Source: an uncultured Hungatella sp. | Lineage (GTDB): Bacteria; Bacillota; Clostridia; Lachnospirales; Lachnospiraceae | Reading direction: 5' to 3' | NCBI GenBank assembly: GCA_910577935.1 | Contig: CAJTOT010000009.1 | Span: 1 to 38,591, forward strand | DNA: 38,591 bases | Shown: positions 8,679 to 17,053 of the stretch, piece by piece | Numbering within the stretch: the stretch's first letter is position 1 | How the letters are laid out: each line of letters begins with the position of its first letter | Program-made: the position numbers and the translations under genes | Notes under the pieces: model-generated | Told to the model about the DNA's origin: nothing | Seen by the model: only the letters and a program-made list of their open reading frames with translations | Database searches by the model: none

Positions 8679-10094
8679 ATGTATCAAAAGAGAAAAGCTT
8701 TTGAAAATATACTGATTTTGGGTCTGGATATCTTGAGTATAACCGTCAGCCTGGCTTTTGCGTTCTGGATGAGGTATGAGGTCATCTTCGGAAGGGATGT
8801 CCACGGAGACCAGATGTGGCTGCTGGTGTTTATACTGGCGCTTTACGCGGCGATTAATATTTTTGTGGATTTTAATGACCATTTTTTCAGGAGAGGACCT
8901 TTTGAAGAGCTGGTGAACGTGGTCAGGGCGGAGGTGTGGTTTGGGCTGGCGCTGGTGCTGATATTGTTTTTGATTCACCGGAGCAGCGATATGTCCAGGC
9001 TGATTTTCGGCTATTTTATCGTGACCAACACCGTGGTCATGTATGTGGTGCGGCTCGTCTTCAAGCAGAGCATGCTCACAGGGTACAGGAAGAGCAAGTA
9101 CAGCAGCCGTCTGCTGATCGTGACCACGTCGGAGCGGGCAGAAGGCGTTATCAAGGATATCGTGGATTATAAGGAGTGGAACCGCCTGATTGTGGGAATC
9201 GCCCTGACGGACGGGAAGGTGAAGGAGGAGATCTGCCGGATTCCCGTTGTGGCTGACAAGGATTCTCTTCTGGACTATGTGATACATAACGGCGTGGATG
9301 AAGTGTTCATCATCGACGGGGAGATGCGGAAGACTCCTCTTCTGGAGACCTGGGTTCGGGAACTGGAACAGATGGGGGTTATCGTAGATGTGAACATCGA
9401 CGTGTTCGACATCACCCACGCGGGAAAGAAAAACTTAAACCGGGTAGGAAAGTACGCGGTTGTCACCTTTGCCAGGAATCTGTTCTCCACCAGGGAGATG
9501 GCGGCCAAGAGGGCTCTGGACGTGGTGGGAAGCCTGGTGGGCATGGTGATTCTGGCTGCAGCCACCCTGGTGGTGGCCCCGGCTATCAAGCTGGACTCTC
9601 CGGGGCCTGTGTTCTTCGGGCAGACGCGGGTGGGAAAGAACGGAAGAAAGTTTACGTTCTACAAGTTCCGATCCATGTACCAGGACGCGGAGGCGCGGAA
9701 GAAGGCGCTGATGGCTCAGAACGAGATGAACGGGCTTATGTTTAAGATGGAGGATGACCCCCGGATCACCAAGGTGGGTAAGTTTATCCGCAAGACCAGC
9801 ATCGACGAGCTGCCCCAGTTCTGGAATGTGCTTAGAGGAGACATGAGCCTGGTGGGAACCAGGCCGCCTACTGTCGACGAGTTTGAACAGTACGAGGCGA
9901 AGCACAAGTGCCGCCTGAGCATGACGCCGGGCCTTACAGGCATGTGGCAGATCAGCGGGCGAAGTGATATAAAGGATTTTGATGAAGTGGTAAAGCTGGA
10001 CATGCAGTATATTGACAACTGGTCTATCTTAAAGGACATCAAGATACTGTTCATGACTGTCTGGGTAGTTCTGGCCGGACGGGGTTCCAGGTAG
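8679..10094 (+). CDS. Polyprenyl-phosphate sugar-1-phosphate transferase (priming glycosyltransferase)
   Basis: At 471 residues it matches the WcaJ/CpsE exopolysaccharide priming family. Four or so membrane helices fill the first ~130 residues, followed by a cytoplasmic nucleotide-binding-like domain. The C-terminal catalytic domain starts with a membrane-dipping helix at KRALDVVGSLVGM. It contains SPGPVFFGQTRVG, KFTFYKFRSM, KTSIDELPQFWNVLRGDMSLVG and MTPGLTGMWQISGRS. It transfers a sugar-1-phosphate from a nucleotide sugar to undecaprenyl phosphate. A TTG start at 8625 would place the -10 box inside the gene. The ATG at 8679 with GGGAG 7 nt upstream is chosen. It precedes a Wzz-like gene by 57 nt. 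A second enzyme of this family is at 24779. Confidence 0.92.
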   Translation: MYQKRKAFENILILGLDILSITVSLAFAFWMRYEVIFGRDVHGDQMWLLVFILALYAAINIFVDFNDHFFRRGPFEELVNVVRAEVWFGLALVLILFLIHRSSDMSRLIFGYFIVTNTVVMYVVRLVFKQSMLTGYRKSKYSSRLLIVTTSERAEGVIKDIVDYKEWNRLIVGIALTDGKVKEEICRIPVVADKDSLLDYVIHNGVDEVFIIDGEMRKTPLLETWVRELEQMGVIVDVNIDVFDITHAGKKNLNRVGKYAVVTFARNLFSTREMAAKRALDVVGSLVGMVILAAATLVVAPAIKLDSPGPVFFGQTRVGKNGRKFTFYKFRSMYQDAEARKKALMAQNEMNGLMFKMEDDPRITKVGKFIRKTSIDELPQFWNVLRGDMSLVGTRPPTVDEFEQYEAKHKCRLSMTPGLTGMWQISGRSDIKDFDEVVKLDMQYIDNWSILKDIKILFMTVWVVLAGRGSR

Positions 10095-10151
10095 GCAAGG
10101 AAAAAACAGGTAAGCAAGGAAAAAGATAAGAAAGGTAAAGGAGATTGACAC

Positions 10152-11528
10152 ATGGATTACAACAATGAATACGAGCAGGAGATCGATCTGAAGGAGTTAC
10201 TGTTTTCCGTGCTTCACAAGTGGCGCTCCATGCTTCTCGCCGCGGTGCTTCTCGCCGCGCTTTTGGGAGGCTATAAGGCGGTGAGCGCTTACCGGAAGGT
10301 AAGTGACACGGAAGCCATGGAAGAGGCCCAGGAGAAGTACGCGGAGGACCTTAGGAACTACAACAAGAAACTGGATACCTGCCAGAGAGAGATTGAGAAC
10401 CTGGAGAAGGATATCACCAACCAGGAGGAGTATCTGGAGAAATCCGTTCTCATGAGCATGAGCCCCTATGACGTGTGGGAGGCGAGGGCAGAGCTTTTTA
10501 TTAAGACCGATTATATGATTATGCCGGATATGACATATCAGAATATTGATTTTACGGGAACCGTGATTCAGTCATATCAGTCCGCGCTGACCAACGCCGA
10601 GTTTATGGACAAGGTGGCGAAAGACTCCGGTCTGGAGAGCCGTTTCCTGAAGGAGCTGGTGACCATCTCCGTCAAGAGCAACAACCTGCTGACGATTCAG
10701 GTGAGACATGAAGACGAGGCCAGCGCCAAGGCGGTGCTGAAGGAGTTTGTGGATGGGGTGAAGAAGTTCCAGCCTCAGATTCAGAGAAGCATCGGTGACC
10801 ATACGGTTGCCGAGGTTGGAAACAGCCTGGGCTCTCTGGTGGATCTGTCTATGGCGGACAAGCAGAAGAGTGAGAATGACCGTCTTATAAGCCTGAACGA
10901 CCGTCTGGAGGCAAAGCAGACGGAACTGGAAGACATGGAGGAGCCGGAAGAACCTGCCACCTCCAAGGCCGCCGCGCTGAAAGACGGCATTAAGTACGGA
11001 GTCATCGGAGGTGTTCTGGGAGTGTTTGCCGTCGCCTTCGTCGCCTGTGTGACATTTGTCATGAGTGACAAGGTGTACTCCGCGAAGGAACTGAAATACC
11101 GTTTTAAGGTGAAGATACTGGGCACCCTTCCCCTCGCGTCTGCCAAGAAGGCCGGAAAGATCGACAACTGGCTGAATCAGATGGAGGGCCGCTGCGGAAA
11201 GAAGGACGAGGAGCATGAGTACGGTTTGATCTGCGCGAATATCGAGAACTATATTGAAGGGATTTCTTCTCTCATGGTGCTGGGCTGCGCTGACAAGGCG
11301 CTTCTTGATCAGGTTGCCGGGAAACTGGGCAGCAGGCTTGAGGGCGTGGAAGTGACTTTCGGAGGCAATCCTCTCCAGGATGCGGAGAGCCTGAAGAAAC
11401 TTCCGGAGTGCGACGGGGTGGTTCTTGTGGAAGAGTGCGGCGGTTCCAAGTACAGCCATGTAGAGCTGGAGTTGGAGAAGATCCGCGACCTTGAGAAAAA
11501 AGTTGTGGGATGTGTGGTCTTTGAATAA
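10152..11528 (+). CDS. Wzz-like chain-length protein with degenerate BY-kinase domain
   Basis: The 458-residue protein starts with the Wzz signature (EIDLKELLFSVLHKWRSM) and TM1 at about 23-43. A coiled-coil-rich outer region follows, then TM2 at about 281-303. The cytoplasmic tail (about 360-458) reads SSLMVLGCADKALLDQVA...CDGVVLVEECGGSKY...KVVGCVVFE. This has the fold order of a BY-kinase (Wzc/CpsD) P-loop domain but lacks GxxxxGKS/T, so ATP binding by a normal Walker A looks lost. No separate CpsD/Wzc kinase or phosphatase is in the window. It lies directly after the priming transferase, has AAAGGAG before the ATG, and ends at a strong terminator. Confidence 0.87.
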   Translation: MDYNNEYEQEIDLKELLFSVLHKWRSMLLAAVLLAALLGGYKAVSAYRKVSDTEAMEEAQEKYAEDLRNYNKKLDTCQREIENLEKDITNQEEYLEKSVLMSMSPYDVWEARAELFIKTDYMIMPDMTYQNIDFTGTVIQSYQSALTNAEFMDKVAKDSGLESRFLKELVTISVKSNNLLTIQVRHEDEASAKAVLKEFVDGVKKFQPQIQRSIGDHTVAEVGNSLGSLVDLSMADKQKSENDRLISLNDRLEAKQTELEDMEEPEEPATSKAAALKDGIKYGVIGGVLGVFAVAFVACVTFVMSDKVYSAKELKYRFKVKILGTLPLASAKKAGKIDNWLNQMEGRCGKKDEEHEYGLICANIENYIEGISSLMVLGCADKALLDQVAGKLGSRLEGVEVTFGGNPLQDAESLKKLPECDGVVLVEECGGSKYSHVELELEKIRDLEKKVVGCVVFE

Positions 11529-11549
11529 TTACCATAGATCCAGGAATTA

Positions 11550-11594
11550 AAAAAGGTCTCACAGATGAAGATATATGATCTGTGAGACCTTTTT
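11550..11594. terminator. Bidirectional terminator between convergent genes
   Basis: A perfect 17-bp inverted repeat pairs 11550-11566 with 11578-11594. It has T5 on the plus strand and, from the plus-strand A run, T-rich sequence on the minus strand. It serves the Wzz-like gene on the plus strand and the cell-wall-binding gene (11680-12000) on the minus strand. Confidence 0.92.
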
Positions 11595-11679
11595 GTTTTA
11601 GGATTAACCAGGGATTCCGCCTGCCGGAGAGCGCCAAAAAAGAGATACGGCTTCTGCCATATCTCCTCTGGTAAAAAGA

Positions 11680-12000
11680 TCATCTCGTACCCTTCCACTT
11701 ACCCTCTGAATTCACATAATAATTGTCAATCCAGGTATCTGATGCCATGATGCCGTCCTCGTCAAAGTAGTACCAGCATCCCTTTTCTTTGAACCACCCG
11801 GTAATCTTGTTGCCGTCCTTGTCAAGATAGTACTGATCTTCTCCATCCTCAATCCATCCGACAACGCTTTCACCGTCATCGTTCAGATAGGTCCATGTGC
11901 CGTCATCATGTTCCGTCCATGTGCCTGCCCAGGCAGGTGATGCGGACAGAAGCATCAACAGGAAGGAAAGTGCGATTCCGGTAAATTTTCTTCTGTGCAT
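11680..12000 (-). CDS. Small secreted cell-wall-binding repeat protein
   Basis: The protein is 106 residues. A signal peptide (hydrophobic core SFLLMLLSA, cleavage near AWA-G at about residue 25) is followed by about three to four choline-binding-type repeats rich in W, Y and G (GTWTYLNDDG, DQYYLDKDGNKITGW, CWYYFDEDG). No catalytic domain is present. Family members bind teichoic acid or other wall polymers, so this is probably a non-catalytic wall-surface protein. The ATG has GAAGGAGG at 8 nt and its own promoter. It shares repeat type with the protein at 13356-14711. Confidence 0.85.
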   Translation of the reverse strand: MHRRKFTGIALSFLLMLLSASPAWAGTWTEHDDGTWTYLNDDGESVVGWIEDGEDQYYLDKDGNKITGWFKEKGCWYYFDEDGIMASDTWIDNYYVNSEGKWKGTR

Positions 12001-12396
12001 GCCATCACAACCTCCTTCTCTTTTTAATCAGCTATATTATAACACATGGCATATGGGTTTTCCAGTGAAAAACATCTGTCAAATCTTACGATTTTGGAAC
12101 AAGTTTCTTACTGATTTCAAAGAATGGGCGTATTTTTTTTGCGCGGATGAAATTTTTGTGTGACAAATTTCGACAGAGGAGGCAGCCTGCTGTCATAGGG
12201 ACAGAAAACCATAGATAGTGGGTGGAAACAGGGGGAAGGGGCATATATAGTGAGAATGGGGAGTATCCGAAAAAATCAGAAGAAAATCAGCTCCCTGAAG
12301 TCGATAAATTTGTCGAATCGTGCGTTTGAATGTGCTTTTCAAAAATTTGGAAATAGGGTATAGTTAAGGCATTACTAAAAAAGAGGAGGATACGAG
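12001..12396. other. Divergent promoter region with AAATTT-centred palindromes
   Basis: No gene is seen. For the minus-strand gene there is TGGAAA (12059-12064), 17 bp, and an extended TGTTATAAT (hexamer 12036-12041). For the plus-strand small gene there is a TTTTCA (12336-12341), 17 bp, TATAGT (12359-12364) promoter. Two related motifs lie between them: TGACAAATTTCGACA at 12161-12175, and the near-perfect palindrome TCGATAAATTTGTCGA at 12301-12316. They share GACAAATTT when one is read on the other strand and may be operators. Confidence 0.5.
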
Positions 12397-12552
12397 ATGA
12401 GCGAAGCAGATAATATTATCTCCCAATTGAAGTCAGAGAATGACCGGCTGAAGAGCGACAATGACACGCTGCAGAATATTGTAGAACAGATGAATGTGAC
12501 ATTGAACCGTTTGATTATCCGCTATGTTTCAGGTGGAAAAGAGGCCGTGTAG
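12397..12552 (+). CDS. 51-residue coiled-coil protein
   Basis: The ATG at 12397 follows AAGAGGAGGA (12381-12390), a near-ideal ribosome site, and the ORF is closed by a terminator hairpin just after its stop. The product (starting MSEADNIISQLKSEN) has regular hydrophobic residues at heptad positions through about residue 40, flanked by S/N/D/E/K, so it should form a short parallel coiled coil like a leucine zipper. It has no signal peptide or membrane helix. It is convergent with the zinc-ribbon gene at 12596, which also carries a coiled coil. Function is unknown; hetero-oligomerisation is speculation. Confidence 0.7.
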   Translation: MSEADNIISQLKSENDRLKSDNDTLQNIVEQMNVTLNRLIIRYVSGGKEAV

Positions 12553-12559
12553 ATCGAGA

Positions 12560-12590
12560 GTGGGGAACCGCAGGTTCCCCACTTCCCTTT
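12560..12590 (+). terminator. Terminator of the 51-residue gene
   Basis: A 10-bp perfect stem (12560-12569 with 12573-12582, GTGGGGAACC/GGTTCCCCAC) with a GCA loop is followed by a pyrimidine-rich tail (TTCCCTTT). The T-run is weak, so efficiency is uncertain. Confidence 0.65.
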
Positions 12591-12595
12591 AAATA

Positions 12596-13024
12596 TCAGC
12601 TGTCAGCCGAGGTGGGCTGATCGGGATTGGCAGAATCCTTAAGGTACTGAATCTCCTCTTTCAATTCTTGTCTTTGCCGCACGGCGTTCCATATGGTCGT
12701 GTGCATCCATTCGATGGTGTCATTGAGTTCGTCTACTTCTTTTTCCAACTCCAGTATCCGGTGCGTCAGGGCGCCTACCAGCTTTCTCTGACGGTACAGT
12801 TTTTCGGGAGCAGTGATACGGCATGCCAGAGAAGGGGCCGATTCGATCATCTTAGCCGCCAGGAGGCGGTCGCGTTCCTCGTAGTTGAGATTCACAAAAT
12901 TCTGATGCGCCATATCCAGACGAACCATGGCGCAGGAGCATTTATGACAGACAGCGTTTTTGGGAAGTTGATAATAACCGTAGTATCCGCATTTGCTGCA
13001 GTAGAAAACCGATAATTCTCTCAT
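12596..13024 (-). CDS. Zinc-ribbon and coiled-coil protein, function unknown
   Basis: This is a 142-residue protein with two CxxC knuckles near the start (FYCSKCGYYGYYQLPKNAVC, then HKC), consistent with a small zinc ribbon over residues 8-31. A conserved-looking middle part (NFVNLNYEERDRLLAAKM) and a heptad-rich helix at about residues 85-130 (ILELEKEVDELNDTIEWM...RQRQELKEEIQYLKD) follow. No membrane segment is seen. The ATG is preceded by ATGGAGGAA on the minus strand. I do not recognise a named family. The zinc ribbon suggests nucleic-acid or protein binding. Confidence 0.75.
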   Translation of the reverse strand: MRELSVFYCSKCGYYGYYQLPKNAVCHKCSCAMVRLDMAHQNFVNLNYEERDRLLAAKMIESAPSLACRITAPEKLYRQRKLVGALTHRILELEKEVDELNDTIEWMHTTIWNAVRQRQELKEEIQYLKDSANPDQPTSADS

Positions 13025-13355
13025 AAATAAATTCCTCCATACGTATATTATGTACTCTCCGAAATCTGTCCTTTATCCGCCGATGCAGCTGTTCCCCCGG
13101 ATGTATCGAAATATAGTCATGGATATTATGAGCGTCTCAAAATGTATGTGTTCAGCTGACAAGAGATTCTGTTGGTAATCAGGCACAGATAGCGATCGAG
13201 AGTACATGGTGGCATGCTTCAGGGAATGCCTGATTATATATAAACGCAGAATCGGGGGATTTGTAACAGAATATATGAAAAAAACTGCCCGAATATTCCT
13301 GATCGGGCAGTTTTTGAACGGATGGGTGATGAAATGTTTGCTTTTGGTGTCCGGG
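13025..13355. other. Intergenic region: zinc-ribbon gene leader and a terminator
   Basis: No gene is supported. The left end is the leader of the minus-strand zinc-ribbon gene; a CGAAATCTGTC motif at 13060-13070 loosely resembles the GACAAATTTCG motif near 12161. A 9-bp inverted repeat (13177-13185 with 13227-13235, AATCAGGCA/TGCCTGATT) encloses about 41 nt and is unexplained. The right part holds the terminator at 13277-13316. Confidence 0.4.
13277..13316 (-). terminator. Terminator of the large cell-wall-binding gene
   Basis: A 9-bp stem (ACTGCCCGA/TCGGGCAGT, 13284-13292 with 13303-13311) is flanked by A7 on the left and T5 on the right, so it can act in both directions. It lies about 40 nt past the stop of the minus-strand gene at 13356. 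Confidence 0.85.
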
Positions 13356-14711
13356 TTACTGGATAATGCCGTTTGCGTCAACGGTCCAGACGGTTTCATT
13401 GGCATCCTTGAAATCACGGAAGCCGTTGCCGAGATCCGGACGGGAATTGGACTTTGAGGAGGCGGAAGCTTTCTGGATGGTTCCGGAAGCATTTACCAGA
13501 TAGTTTTTGCCTTCAAACTGAACGGAAGCGTAGCGTGATTCGGCCTCGGCCTGTCTGCGCAGACCGTTCTCGTAGATCACATTGTCGCGGATTCCATGGT
13601 AGCCCTGTCCCTTCTGCACGCCTTCATTGTGGAAGAACCAGGTCTGGTTGATGCCTTCATCTTCATTGAAGATGGTCTGTTTTCCTGTTCTCATGACGCC
13701 GTCTGTCCCGAAGTAGAAGTTGGCGGTGGCGCCGTCCTCTAAGGTTACGGACTTAAGACCTGTCTGCATCTCTCCCCTCGTGTTAAAGCCGTACTTGGCA
13801 GAGCCTACGCTGAACACCTGGATGCCGGTCTGGGAAAAGTACGGCGCTCCGTTTTTGAAATAGAAGTTGTACAGTTCTCCTTCCTCGCTGACCCCGGCGA
13901 TTCCCTCGATGGTTCTCCAGCCGGACGCGCGCTTGCCATCCTCGTCATAGTACTGGTATCCGGCTGCGTTTGTCTGCTGTTCCTGCTCCTTTGCCTGAGT
14001 TTCCGCGTTGGACTCAGTAGCGTCCTCGCTGCCGGCCTGAACCGGCATCTTGAACCAGCCTGTCTGCATCCGGCCGTCTACAAAGGTGTAGTAGCTGCCG
14101 CTGATCTTCTTGTCGATTTCGTTCTCAACCATCTTTCCGTCAGAGTTGAAATAGTGCCAGGAAGCCTCGTCCTCATCGTAGTCATCTTCGTTCTCCAGCT
14201 GAACCCAGCCTTTTTTCATGACTCCGTCGTCTTCCCCGCCGAAGTAGTAGGTGGCGCCGTCGATCTCCGCCAGTCCGGTGACCATACGGCCGTCTGCGTC
14301 GAAGTAGTATCCTTTATCGTCAATGGTTCTGAATCTGGAAACCAGGGACTTGCCGTCTTTTCCGTAATAGTACCAGTAAAACTCCGGCTCGTCGGAATCC
14401 CAGTTGTCCTCGTTGGCAACCTTCACCCACTGGTCGTAGACTCTCTTTCCGTCTGTCCCTACATAGTACTCGTCGATCTGGCGGTCAAAACTCAGCTGTC
14501 CGTCTTCATCTAAATAATACCAATTGCCGTCTGCCTTCTTCCAGGAATCGGTGAGGGCGTAGCCGTCTGAGTCGTAGAACATCCATGTTCCTTCGCTCTC
14601 CACCCAGCCTGACGCTGCTGCTGCCATGGCGGGAGCTGCGAAGACAGGGGCAAAAGCGGTGATCATAGCTGCGGTTGAAAGGGCTGCGGTCCATTTGATT
14701 TGTCTTTTCAT
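13356..14711 (-). CDS. Secreted cell-wall-binding repeat protein
   Basis: From the ATG at 14711 (AAGGAGAG site, spacing about 8) the product has 451 residues. An upstream in-frame ATG at 14759 lacks a ribosome site. A signal peptide ends near AAPAMA-AAA. The rest is almost entirely choline-binding-type repeats of about 20 residues (YYLDEDGQLS, YYFDADGRMVTGL, YYFGGEDDGVMKKGW, YFGTDGVMRTGK and others). An acidic, glutamine-rich insert (TESNAETQAKEQEQQTNAA) lies near the middle. No enzymatic domain is visible, so it is likely a wall-associated scaffold or adhesin. The final ~60 residues drift from the repeat pattern. Confidence 0.85.
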   Translation of the reverse strand: MKRQIKWTAALSTAAMITAFAPVFAAPAMAAAASGWVESEGTWMFYDSDGYALTDSWKKADGNWYYLDEDGQLSFDRQIDEYYVGTDGKRVYDQWVKVANEDNWDSDEPEFYWYYYGKDGKSLVSRFRTIDDKGYYFDADGRMVTGLAEIDGATYYFGGEDDGVMKKGWVQLENEDDYDEDEASWHYFNSDGKMVENEIDKKISGSYYTFVDGRMQTGWFKMPVQAGSEDATESNAETQAKEQEQQTNAAGYQYYDEDGKRASGWRTIEGIAGVSEEGELYNFYFKNGAPYFSQTGIQVFSVGSAKYGFNTRGEMQTGLKSVTLEDGATANFYFGTDGVMRTGKQTIFNEDEGINQTWFFHNEGVQKGQGYHGIRDNVIYENGLRRQAEAESRYASVQFEGKNYLVNASGTIQKASASSKSNSRPDLGNGFRDFKDANETVWTVDANGIIQ

Positions 14712-15088
14712 AAATTGATTCTCTCCTTTTTTGAGGTTGGTGAAAATCCGCATTTGCATTACTCCTGCATTATAACCTATAGGGGTCTCCCGGGAAAGTG
14801 CAGGTTGGTGGCAGTTCTGGGAGGATTTAAAAAGACTTTTATACTGCTGGCATTTGTGGTATACTTATGAAAATATGCGGCGCAGGGAGAAAATTCGGGG
14901 AAATGCTTGAAAACACGGGCTTTTTTGATGAAATCCACCTGGGCAGGGGCTGGCGGCGGGGCAAGATCCCCGGAAAATTTTTTTTGAATTTTCTTGTTGA
15001 CATGTCTGAAAATGAGGGAAACCATGTGTGCTGGCGCCGGGAAATACCTACAATATGACAAAAAATGAAAAAAGGAGCAGTGGAATCT
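14712..15088 (+). other. Divergent intergenic region and long leader of the TPP-enzyme operon
   Basis: To the left, TATAAT (14769-14774, minus strand) serves the wall-binding gene. To the right, an extended -10 TGGTATACT (hexamer 14860-14865, plus strand) would start a leader of about 215 nt. In the leader, CGGGG/CCCCG (14957-14961 with 14968-14972) is followed 5 nt later by T8 (14978-14985). The overlapping GAAAATT/AATTTTC (14973-14979 with 14987-14993) could compete with it. A consensus TTGACA at 14997-15002 lacks a matching -10. A 63-codon ORF from 14867 has no ribosome site and is not called. Confidence 0.45.
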
Positions 15089-16951
15089 ATGAAGACAAAA
15101 GTTTCTGACTATATCGCCCAGGTTCTGGCAGACCGCGGGATTACCCAGGTGTTCACGGTGACAGGGGGCGGGGCCATGCATTTAAACGATGCCCTGGGGC
15201 ACAAGAAGGAGCTGAAATGTCTGTATCAGCACCATGAACAGGCCTGCGCCATGGCGGCGGAGTGCTACGCCAGGATTCACAACCGCCTTGCCGTTCTGTG
15301 CGTCACCACGGGTCCGGGGGGAACCAACGCCGTCACCGGAGTGCTGGGGGGGTGGCTGGACTCTATCCCCATGCTGGTCTTGTCGGGACAGGTGCGGTAC
15401 GACACCACCGCCAGATGGTCGGGGGTGGGCATACGCGCCATGGGGGATCAGGAATTTGACATTGTGAAAGCTGTGGGCTGCATGACAAAGTACAGCGAGA
15501 TGGTGACAGATCCCATGAGAATCCGGTACTGTCTGGAGCGCGCCATATATGTGGCTCAGTCGGGAAGACCGGGGCCGGCGTGGCTTGACATTCCCCTGAA
15601 CGTGCAGGGGGCCTGCATCGACCCGGAACAGCTGGAGGGGTTTGACCCCGAGGCGTTTGAGGCCGGGCCGGAAGGCCAGAGGCTTCCGGGGAAGGTGAGT
15701 GATGAGATTGCGGAAAAGATTCTTGACAAGATCCGCCGCGCTTCCCGGCCGGTTCTCAATGGGGGGAACGGAATCCGCATCGCCGGGGCGTACCCTGTCT
15801 TTGAGAGGGTGGTGAGGAAGCTGGGGATTCCGGTGGTTACCGGGTGGAACAGCCAGGACCTGATGTGTGATGACTATCCCCTGTATGTGGGACGGGCCGG
15901 CGGCATGGGGGACAGGGCAGGGAATTTTGCCGTTCAGAACAGCGATCTGGTATTTTCCGTGGGAAGCCGCCTGAGTATCCGGCAGGTTGGGTATAATTAT
16001 CATACATGGGCCAGGGAGGCGTACACCATCGTCAACGATATTGACGGGGAAGAACTGAAAAAGCCCAGCCTCCATGTGGACATGGCGGTTCACGGAGATG
16101 CCAAGGATCTGCTGGAGGCGCTGGAGCGGGCGATTGACAGGGAAGGGAAGAGCCCTGTGTTCGGCGGCGGCGCCGGGCTCGAGGGCATGAGCTGGGTTGA
16201 GACCTGCCGGAGGTGGAAGGAGACTTACCCGGTGGTGCAGCCTAAGCACCTGGAGCTGGACGACACGAAGGCGGCCAATGTCTATGCCCTGGTGAAGGAG
16301 TTAAGCTCTCGGCTGTCGGAGAACCAGATCACGGTGGTGGGCAACGGTTCTGCCTGCGTGGCGGGGGGACATGCCTATATTATAAAGAAAGGGCAGCGTT
16401 TTATCAGCAATTCGGCGGTGGCATCCATGGGATACGATCTTCCGGCGGCTATCGGCGCGTGTATGGCGGACGACAGCCAGGATATTATTCTCCTGACCGG
16501 GGATGGGAGCATTCAGATGAATCTTCAGGAGCTGCAGACCATCATCCACCATCAGCTGCCCATAAAAATATTTTTGATCAACAATAACGGATATCACTCC
16601 ATACGCCAGACCCAGAAGAATTTCTTCGGGGAGCCTCTGGTGGGAATCGGCGGCGACAGCGGTGACTTGAGTTTTCCGTCCATGGAAAAGCTGGCCTGGG
16701 CCTACGGCTACCCCTACGCCAACGCCCGGAACAACAGGGAGCTGGGGGAGGCCATAGAGAGGACTCTGGGGGAGAAGGGGCCGGCTATTTGTGAGGTTTT
16801 CGTGACTACGGACCAGAATTTTGAACCTAAGTCGGCGGCAAAGAGGCTGCCGGACGGAACCATGGTGTCCCCTCCTCTGGAGGATATGTCCCCGTTTCTG
16901 CCGGAGGAAGAGCTGGACAGGAACATGCTGATTCCGAGAATCAGGGAGTAG
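15089..16951 (+). CDS. Thiamine-diphosphate-dependent enzyme, acetolactate-synthase-like
   Basis: At 620 residues it has the three-domain POX/AHAS fold. The N-terminal Pyr domain carries the catalytic glutamate in YQHHEQACAMAAECYAR. A middle domain follows. The C-terminal PP domain has the TPP/Mg motif GDGSIQMNLQELQTI...INNNGYHSI. The ATG at 15089 is chosen because AAAGGAG lies 11 nt upstream; the ATG at 15065 has no ribosome site. No branched-chain amino-acid genes or AHAS small subunit are nearby. It heads a glycosyltransferase operon, as do sugar-branching TPP enzymes such as YerE, which adds a two-carbon unit from pyruvate to a 3-keto/4-keto sugar. A role in making a branched sugar or acyl substituent is inference. 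Confidence 0.85.
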   Translation: MKTKVSDYIAQVLADRGITQVFTVTGGGAMHLNDALGHKKELKCLYQHHEQACAMAAECYARIHNRLAVLCVTTGPGGTNAVTGVLGGWLDSIPMLVLSGQVRYDTTARWSGVGIRAMGDQEFDIVKAVGCMTKYSEMVTDPMRIRYCLERAIYVAQSGRPGPAWLDIPLNVQGACIDPEQLEGFDPEAFEAGPEGQRLPGKVSDEIAEKILDKIRRASRPVLNGGNGIRIAGAYPVFERVVRKLGIPVVTGWNSQDLMCDDYPLYVGRAGGMGDRAGNFAVQNSDLVFSVGSRLSIRQVGYNYHTWAREAYTIVNDIDGEELKKPSLHVDMAVHGDAKDLLEALERAIDREGKSPVFGGGAGLEGMSWVETCRRWKETYPVVQPKHLELDDTKAANVYALVKELSSRLSENQITVVGNGSACVAGGHAYIIKKGQRFISNSAVASMGYDLPAAIGACMADDSQDIILLTGDGSIQMNLQELQTIIHHQLPIKIFLINNNGYHSIRQTQKNFFGEPLVGIGGDSGDLSFPSMEKLAWAYGYPYANARNNRELGEAIERTLGEKGPAICEVFVTTDQNFEPKSAAKRLPDGTMVSPPLEDMSPFLPEEELDRNMLIPRIRE

Positions 16952-17053
16952 AGTGGGAACCGGGAATATGTCAGCCGCATAGAGAGCAGGCGCGGCGGAA
17001 AGCTGAACCGGGGACAGGCGGGAAAGAGAATCCGGGAACGGGAGAGTGTGCAG

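Noticed and set aside
8304..9419. Minus-strand ORF of 371 codons
   Set aside because: It is antisense to the priming sugar transferase, is His/Gln/Pro-rich as expected of a shadow frame, and has no plausible domain.
14867..15058. 63-codon ORF in the TPP-operon leader
   Set aside because: The ATG lies almost on the predicted transcription start and has no ribosome site; the sequence shows no domain.
15089..16951. Ordinary acetolactate synthase for branched-chain amino acids (ilvB)
   Set aside because: No small subunit, ilvC or ilvD is nearby; the gene is embedded in a glycosyltransferase operon. The biosynthetic role cannot be fully excluded.
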